From: Bacteroidota bacterium
GTDB lineage: Bacteria > Bacteroidota > Bacteroidia > Bacteroidales > UBA12481
NCBI GenBank assembly: GCA_030592205.1
Contig: JAUVKA010000126.1
Location: 1-9,492 of the forward strand
Length of the DNA: 9,492 nucleotides
Direction of reading: 5' to 3'
Below the pieces are notes generated by a model that was given only the letters and a program-made list of their open reading frames with translations, was not told where the DNA came from and ran no database searches. Numbering within the stretch: position 1 is the stretch's first letter; every line of letters starts with the position of its first letter. A program made the position numbers and the translations under genes. Of the stretch, positions 6,573-9,492 are shown one piece after another.

Positions 6573-8314
6573 TGAGAAAATCAAAAATAATAATAAATAG
6601 GATGATGAAATCAGGTCTGTGTCTGTTTATCGCCGGAATACTTTCCCTGCTGGGACAGGTTGGCTATGGCCAGGAATCAATCAATAAGGAGGTGCGTGTG
6701 GTCAAGGCCTACAATCCTACAATTTCGGATGCCTTTAAGGCCCGTTTTATCCCTACTCTTGATGATACAGTCCAGGTTGAAACACGGTTTAATTACTATA
6801 TAGAGCCGGTCAAACAACCAATTCAATTCAGACTTAAGTCCCTGAAATCGGTTGGTATGAGCCATGATAAGAGTCCTGAGTTGAAAAATTCATATGTCAG
6901 AGCAGGATTTGGTAATTACTGGACCCCAATGGCAGAAATGGATATCAATACAACCAGAAACCAGAATACAAACCTGGGCTTTAATATGAGTCACTTTTCA
7001 TCCCAGGGAAGGATTAAAATGGCAGATGATCAAAAGGTTTATGCAGGATACGCTGATAATCAGGTGAAATTGTATGGATCAAGGATCTACCGGAGTTCAA
7101 CCCTTTCAGCAGATATGCATTTCAATGAAGATCATTATTTTTTGTATGGCTATAATACAGATACCTTAAGTGATAATTCCTTGATTACTCCACTCAATAT
7201 GAGGGTGTTGTCGAAAGATTCCCTGCCATACCAACAATACATTGTAGTAGGTACAGCTTTACGGCTTAAGTCGGATGAAAAGAGCCGGAATGGATTTGAA
7301 TATCAACTGGATCTTGATTATGATTTCCTTCATAAGTTATACCGTGATCTCAAAGTTAATAGCCCGGAGGCAGAACATGGTGCCGGACTACATTTTGCAT
7401 TTAGCCATGAGTTGAAGAACTTAACTTATGGAGCTGAAACCAGAGGACAATATTTTTACCGAATCAGGTCGACTGACTCATTGAGTAATATGTTGATTAA
7501 ACTGGATCCATGGATAGGTTTTAACTGGGAAATTGTAAGCCTCAAAGCCGGTCCTAAGTTGGCCCTTAATCGTTTTGATTCATCTCCTTACTTATTTCCG
7601 AGGGTTAAGCTTGAAGTAAATATTACAAACACTGTGGTGCCTTATATTGGTTTGGATGGCTATTATGAGATTAATGATCTGCTGAAGATAAAGCAAGAAA
7701 ATCCATACCTGGTTGATGATCTGGATGTTGATCCGACAATCCATAAGTTTATTGCTTTCGGTGGATTAAGAGGCAGGTTTCTTCCAAAAGCGGCTTTTAA
7801 CCTTTTTGTCCAATGGGAGGATGTTCAGGATTGGCATTTCTATGTGCCGGATATTACAAATCCATCAAGGAAGCGTTTTGATGTAGTTTATGACGATGGA
7901 AGTTTACTTAGAATGGGGGGAGAAGTGAGTATCCATCCCTCGGAAAATCTGGGATTTATTCTCAAAGGACATTACTACCAATACACCCTTGATTCTTTGG
8001 ATTATGCATGGCATATGCCTATATGGGACCTGAGTTTCTCTACCCGGTATGCTTTCAGAGAAAAGATTACTTTGCAGGCTGATCTTTACCTTATTGGCAG
8101 TCAGTTTGTGCCTTCAGAAGATCTTTCAAAGTTCGGTCCGGCACAGGAATTGAACGGACTGATTGATATCAATTTAAGTGGGGAATACCGAATCAACCAA
8201 AATATTTCGGCATTTGCACGTGTAAACAACATTATATCAGACCATTACTATACATGGCATAATTATCCAATGCAGGGGCTAAACTTTTTATTAGGAGTTA
8301 ACTGGTCTTTCTAG
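6572..8314 (+). CDS. Outer-membrane beta-barrel protein with TonB-box-like N-terminus
   Basis: A 580-residue exported protein. The signal peptide spans residues 1-33 (basic start, hydrophobic core LCLFIAGILSLLG, cleavage after GYG), giving a mature N-terminus at Gln34. Residues 39-66 hold a conserved-looking segment, KEVRVVKAYNPTISDAFK followed by FIPTLDDT. From about residue 106 to the end the sequence shows the alternating aromatic/polar pattern of antiparallel membrane strands with short turns and longer loops, and it closes on LGVNWSF, a C-terminal Phe as in BAM substrates. At this length there is room for a barrel but not for the roughly 130-residue plug of a TonB-dependent receptor, although relatives may be labelled that way in databases. 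It overlaps the TPR gene by 1 nt and is followed by a terminator. Substrate and role are unknown; a TPR-docked outer-membrane channel or assembly factor is inference. Confidence 0.82.
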   Translation: MRKSKIIINRMMKSGLCLFIAGILSLLGQVGYGQESINKEVRVVKAYNPTISDAFKARFIPTLDDTVQVETRFNYYIEPVKQPIQFRLKSLKSVGMSHDKSPELKNSYVRAGFGNYWTPMAEMDINTTRNQNTNLGFNMSHFSSQGRIKMADDQKVYAGYADNQVKLYGSRIYRSSTLSADMHFNEDHYFLYGYNTDTLSDNSLITPLNMRVLSKDSLPYQQYIVVGTALRLKSDEKSRNGFEYQLDLDYDFLHKLYRDLKVNSPEAEHGAGLHFAFSHELKNLTYGAETRGQYFYRIRSTDSLSNMLIKLDPWIGFNWEIVSLKAGPKLALNRFDSSPYLFPRVKLEVNITNTVVPYIGLDGYYEINDLLKIKQENPYLVDDLDVDPTIHKFIAFGGLRGRFLPKAAFNLFVQWEDVQDWHFYVPDITNPSRKRFDVVYDDGSLLRMGGEVSIHPSENLGFILKGHYYQYTLDSLDYAWHMPIWDLSFSTRYAFREKITLQADLYLIGSQFVPSEDLSKFGPAQELNGLIDINLSGEYRINQNISAFARVNNIISDHYYTWHNYPMQGLNFLLGVNWSF

Positions 8315-8341
8315 GTGTAAAGCTCACTAAAACAATACTTT

Positions 8342-8392
8342 AGGGCTGAGGGTAGGTGTTAATAAATACCTGTTTCTTAGCCTTTGGTTTTT
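8342..8392 (+). terminator. Intrinsic terminator of the TPR/barrel operon
   Basis: A two-part stem: outer arms GGCTGAG (8344-8350) and CTTAGCC (8376-8382), inner arms AGGTGTT (8354-8360) and AATACCT (8365-8371), an AATA loop, and a small internal loop (3 and 4 nt). Each arm pair contains one G-U and is otherwise fully paired. TTTGGTTTTT follows at 8383-8392. It lies 28 bp after the barrel stop codon and should insulate gyrB from the operon. Confidence 0.72.
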
Positions 8393-8422
8393 AGTATAAA
8401 AGGGGGGATTTTCTTATCTTTG
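8391..8422 (+). promoter_or_regulatory. Bacteroidota-type promoter of gyrB
   Basis: TATCTTTG at 8415-8422 is a perfect TAnnTTTG -7 box, and TTAG at 8391-8394, 20 bp upstream, is a three-of-four match to the TTTG -33 element. Transcription would start near 8429, leaving a leader of about 40 nt. The -33 element touches the end of the preceding terminator, so the two signals are packed back to back. Confidence 0.7.
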
Positions 8423-8467
8423 TCTGATTAAATTTAGCAGAATAAATATCAGTATAAACACTTGAGT

Positions 8468-9492
8468 ATGAGCGAAATGAAAAGTGATGCTAATGGTAAT
8501 GGAAATGGTAAAGCGACCGAGAATGGATACTCGGCTGATAGCATCCAGGTACTGGAAGGATTAGAAGCGGTTCGGAAGCGTCCGGCTATGTACATTGGAG
8601 ACATAGCGGAAAGGGGATTGCATCACCTTGTTTATGAAGTTGTTGATAATTCTATTGATGAGGCTTTAGCCGGACATTGTAAAAATATAGAAGTGATGAT
8701 CCACGAGGATGGAGGGATCACAGTTGTTGATGATGGCCGTGGTATTCCGGTTGATTATCATGAAAAAGAAGGAAAATCTGCATTGGAAGTAGTTATGACC
8801 GTTCTACATGCAGGGGGAAAATTCAATAAGGATTCCTATAAGGTTTCTGGCGGCCTTCATGGTGTTGGCGTTTCTGTTGTAAATGCGCTTTCCGATTACT
8901 TGAGGGCTGAGATTTATCGCGATGGACTGGTATATGAACAAGAATATGAAAAAGGTATACCTAAAGGCGAGATCAAGAAAATTGGAACAAGCGATAAAAC
9001 CGGTACTAAGATCTACTTCAAACCCGATACAGGAATATTTACGACAACAGAATATCGTTACCGGACGCTTGCTAATCGACTGCGGGAGTTATCCTTTCTG
9101 AACAAAAGGATTTCTTTGACACTTACTGACTATCGGGTTAAAAATGACGATGGGAGTTATCTTGAGGAAGTTTTTTACTCTGAAGAGGGCCTGAAGGAAT
9201 ATGTGGAATACCTGGATGAAAGCAGGGAGAAACTTATTGAGGATGTGATCTGTATTGAAACGGAAAGAAATGATGCGTCCGTTGAGATAGCATTGCATTA
9301 CAACACTTCTTTCAATGAGAATATTCACTCATACGTAAATAATATTAATACTATTGAAGGTGGAACCCATCTCTTGGGTTTTCGTCGTGGTTTAACGCGT
9401 ACCTTGAAAAGATATGCAGATGAATCCGGTCTGCTCGCCAAGCTGAAATTTGATATCAATGGGGATGACTTTCGGGAAGGACTTACCGCTGT
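8468..9492 (+). CDS. gyrB: DNA gyrase subunit B, N-terminal half (3' truncated by window edge)
   Basis: The ATPase subunit of type IIA DNA gyrase, which with GyrA introduces negative supercoils. Codons 1-341 are present and the frame is still open at the window end; Bacteroidota GyrB is usually around 650 residues. The GHKL ATPase domain is intact: EVVDNSIDEA (57-66, Glu57 and Asn61 matching E. coli Glu42 and Asn46), VDDGRGIP (Asp88 as the adenine ligand), LHAGGKF (Lys118) and GGLHGVGVSVVNALS (128-142). Arg151 aligns with E. coli Arg136, the usual aminocoumarin contact. RLRELSFLN (204-212) and GGTHLLGF (298-305) mark the start of the transducer domain. The opening SADSIQVLEGLEAVRKRP and overall similarity favour GyrB over ParE. 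The start ATG 8468 is preceded by CTTGAGT with no strong SD; a short Asn/Gly-rich stretch (residues 9-14) precedes the ATPase domain. It has its own promoter. Confidence 0.96.
   Translation, partial: MSEMKSDANGNGNGKATENGYSADSIQVLEGLEAVRKRPAMYIGDIAERGLHHLVYEVVDNSIDEALAGHCKNIEVMIHEDGGITVVDDGRGIPVDYHEKEGKSALEVVMTVLHAGGKFNKDSYKVSGGLHGVGVSVVNALSDYLRAEIYRDGLVYEQEYEKGIPKGEIKKIGTSDKTGTKIYFKPDTGIFTTTEYRYRTLANRLRELSFLNKRISLTLTDYRVKNDDGSYLEEVFYSEEGLKEYVEYLDESREKLIEDVICIETERNDASVEIALHYNTSFNENIHSYVNNINTIEGGTHLLGFRRGLTRTLKRYADESGLLAKLKFDINGDDFREGLTA

Noticed and set aside
6572..8314. Canonical TonB-dependent receptor / SusC-like transporter
   Set aside because: Too short, with no plug domain and no SusD-like lipoprotein partner; only a TonB-box-like stretch is present.
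9089..9328. 79-codon minus-strand ORF near the right end
   Set aside because: It is antisense to unmistakable GyrB coding sequence.
8468..9492. Topoisomerase IV subunit ParE
   Set aside because: The N-terminal and transducer segments match GyrB more closely, although ParE shares the ATPase motifs; the C-terminal half would settle it and is outside the window.

Overview
The window looks like a chromosomal segment from a member of the Bacteroidota, most likely an anaerobic or marine Bacteroidales/Marinilabiliales-type lineage. Evidence: moderately AT-rich DNA; two perfect TAnnTTTG promoter elements, the -7 box typical of this phylum, upstream of the TPR gene and gyrB; weak use of Shine-Dalgarno sites; a GyrB N-terminus of Bacteroidota type; and two exported proteins whose predicted mature N-termini begin with Gln, as is common for signal peptidase I substrates in this phylum. 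Nothing in the window suggests a mobile element, prophage, CRISPR array or RNA gene.

Layout from left to right. (1) 1-933 (+): the 3' part of a GT4-type glycosyltransferase whose start lies outside the window. (2) 999-2480 (+): a 493-residue class V PLP enzyme related to cysteine desulfurases. (3) 2481-2697: a convergent spacer built almost entirely of two unrelated heptanucleotide-based repeats, TTGCGAG and NAMGCCT; the second is organised into a 33-bp higher-order unit. (4) 2698-3411 (-): an FtsE-type ABC ATPase with no FtsX beside it. (5) 3412-3548: a divergent promoter region with a perfect 13-bp palindrome directly abutting a -7 box. (6) 3549-8314 (+): a tightly coupled two-gene operon, a 1007-residue exported TPR solenoid followed by a 580-residue outer-membrane beta-barrel, whose start codon overlaps the TPR stop codon. 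(7) 8315-8467: an intrinsic terminator followed immediately by a promoter. (8) 8468-9492 (+): the first 341 codons of gyrB, cut by the window end.

How the genes work together: the glycosyltransferase, the PLP enzyme and FtsE are probably separate transcription units. The TPR/barrel pair is the most interesting part. Both proteins are exported, they are translationally coupled, and a terminator closes the unit before gyrB, so they probably form a periplasm/outer-membrane complex. Its function cannot be read from the sequence. The barrel begins with a TonB-box-like stretch but is too short to hold the plug of a normal TonB-dependent receptor. gyrB is a housekeeping gene under its own promoter.
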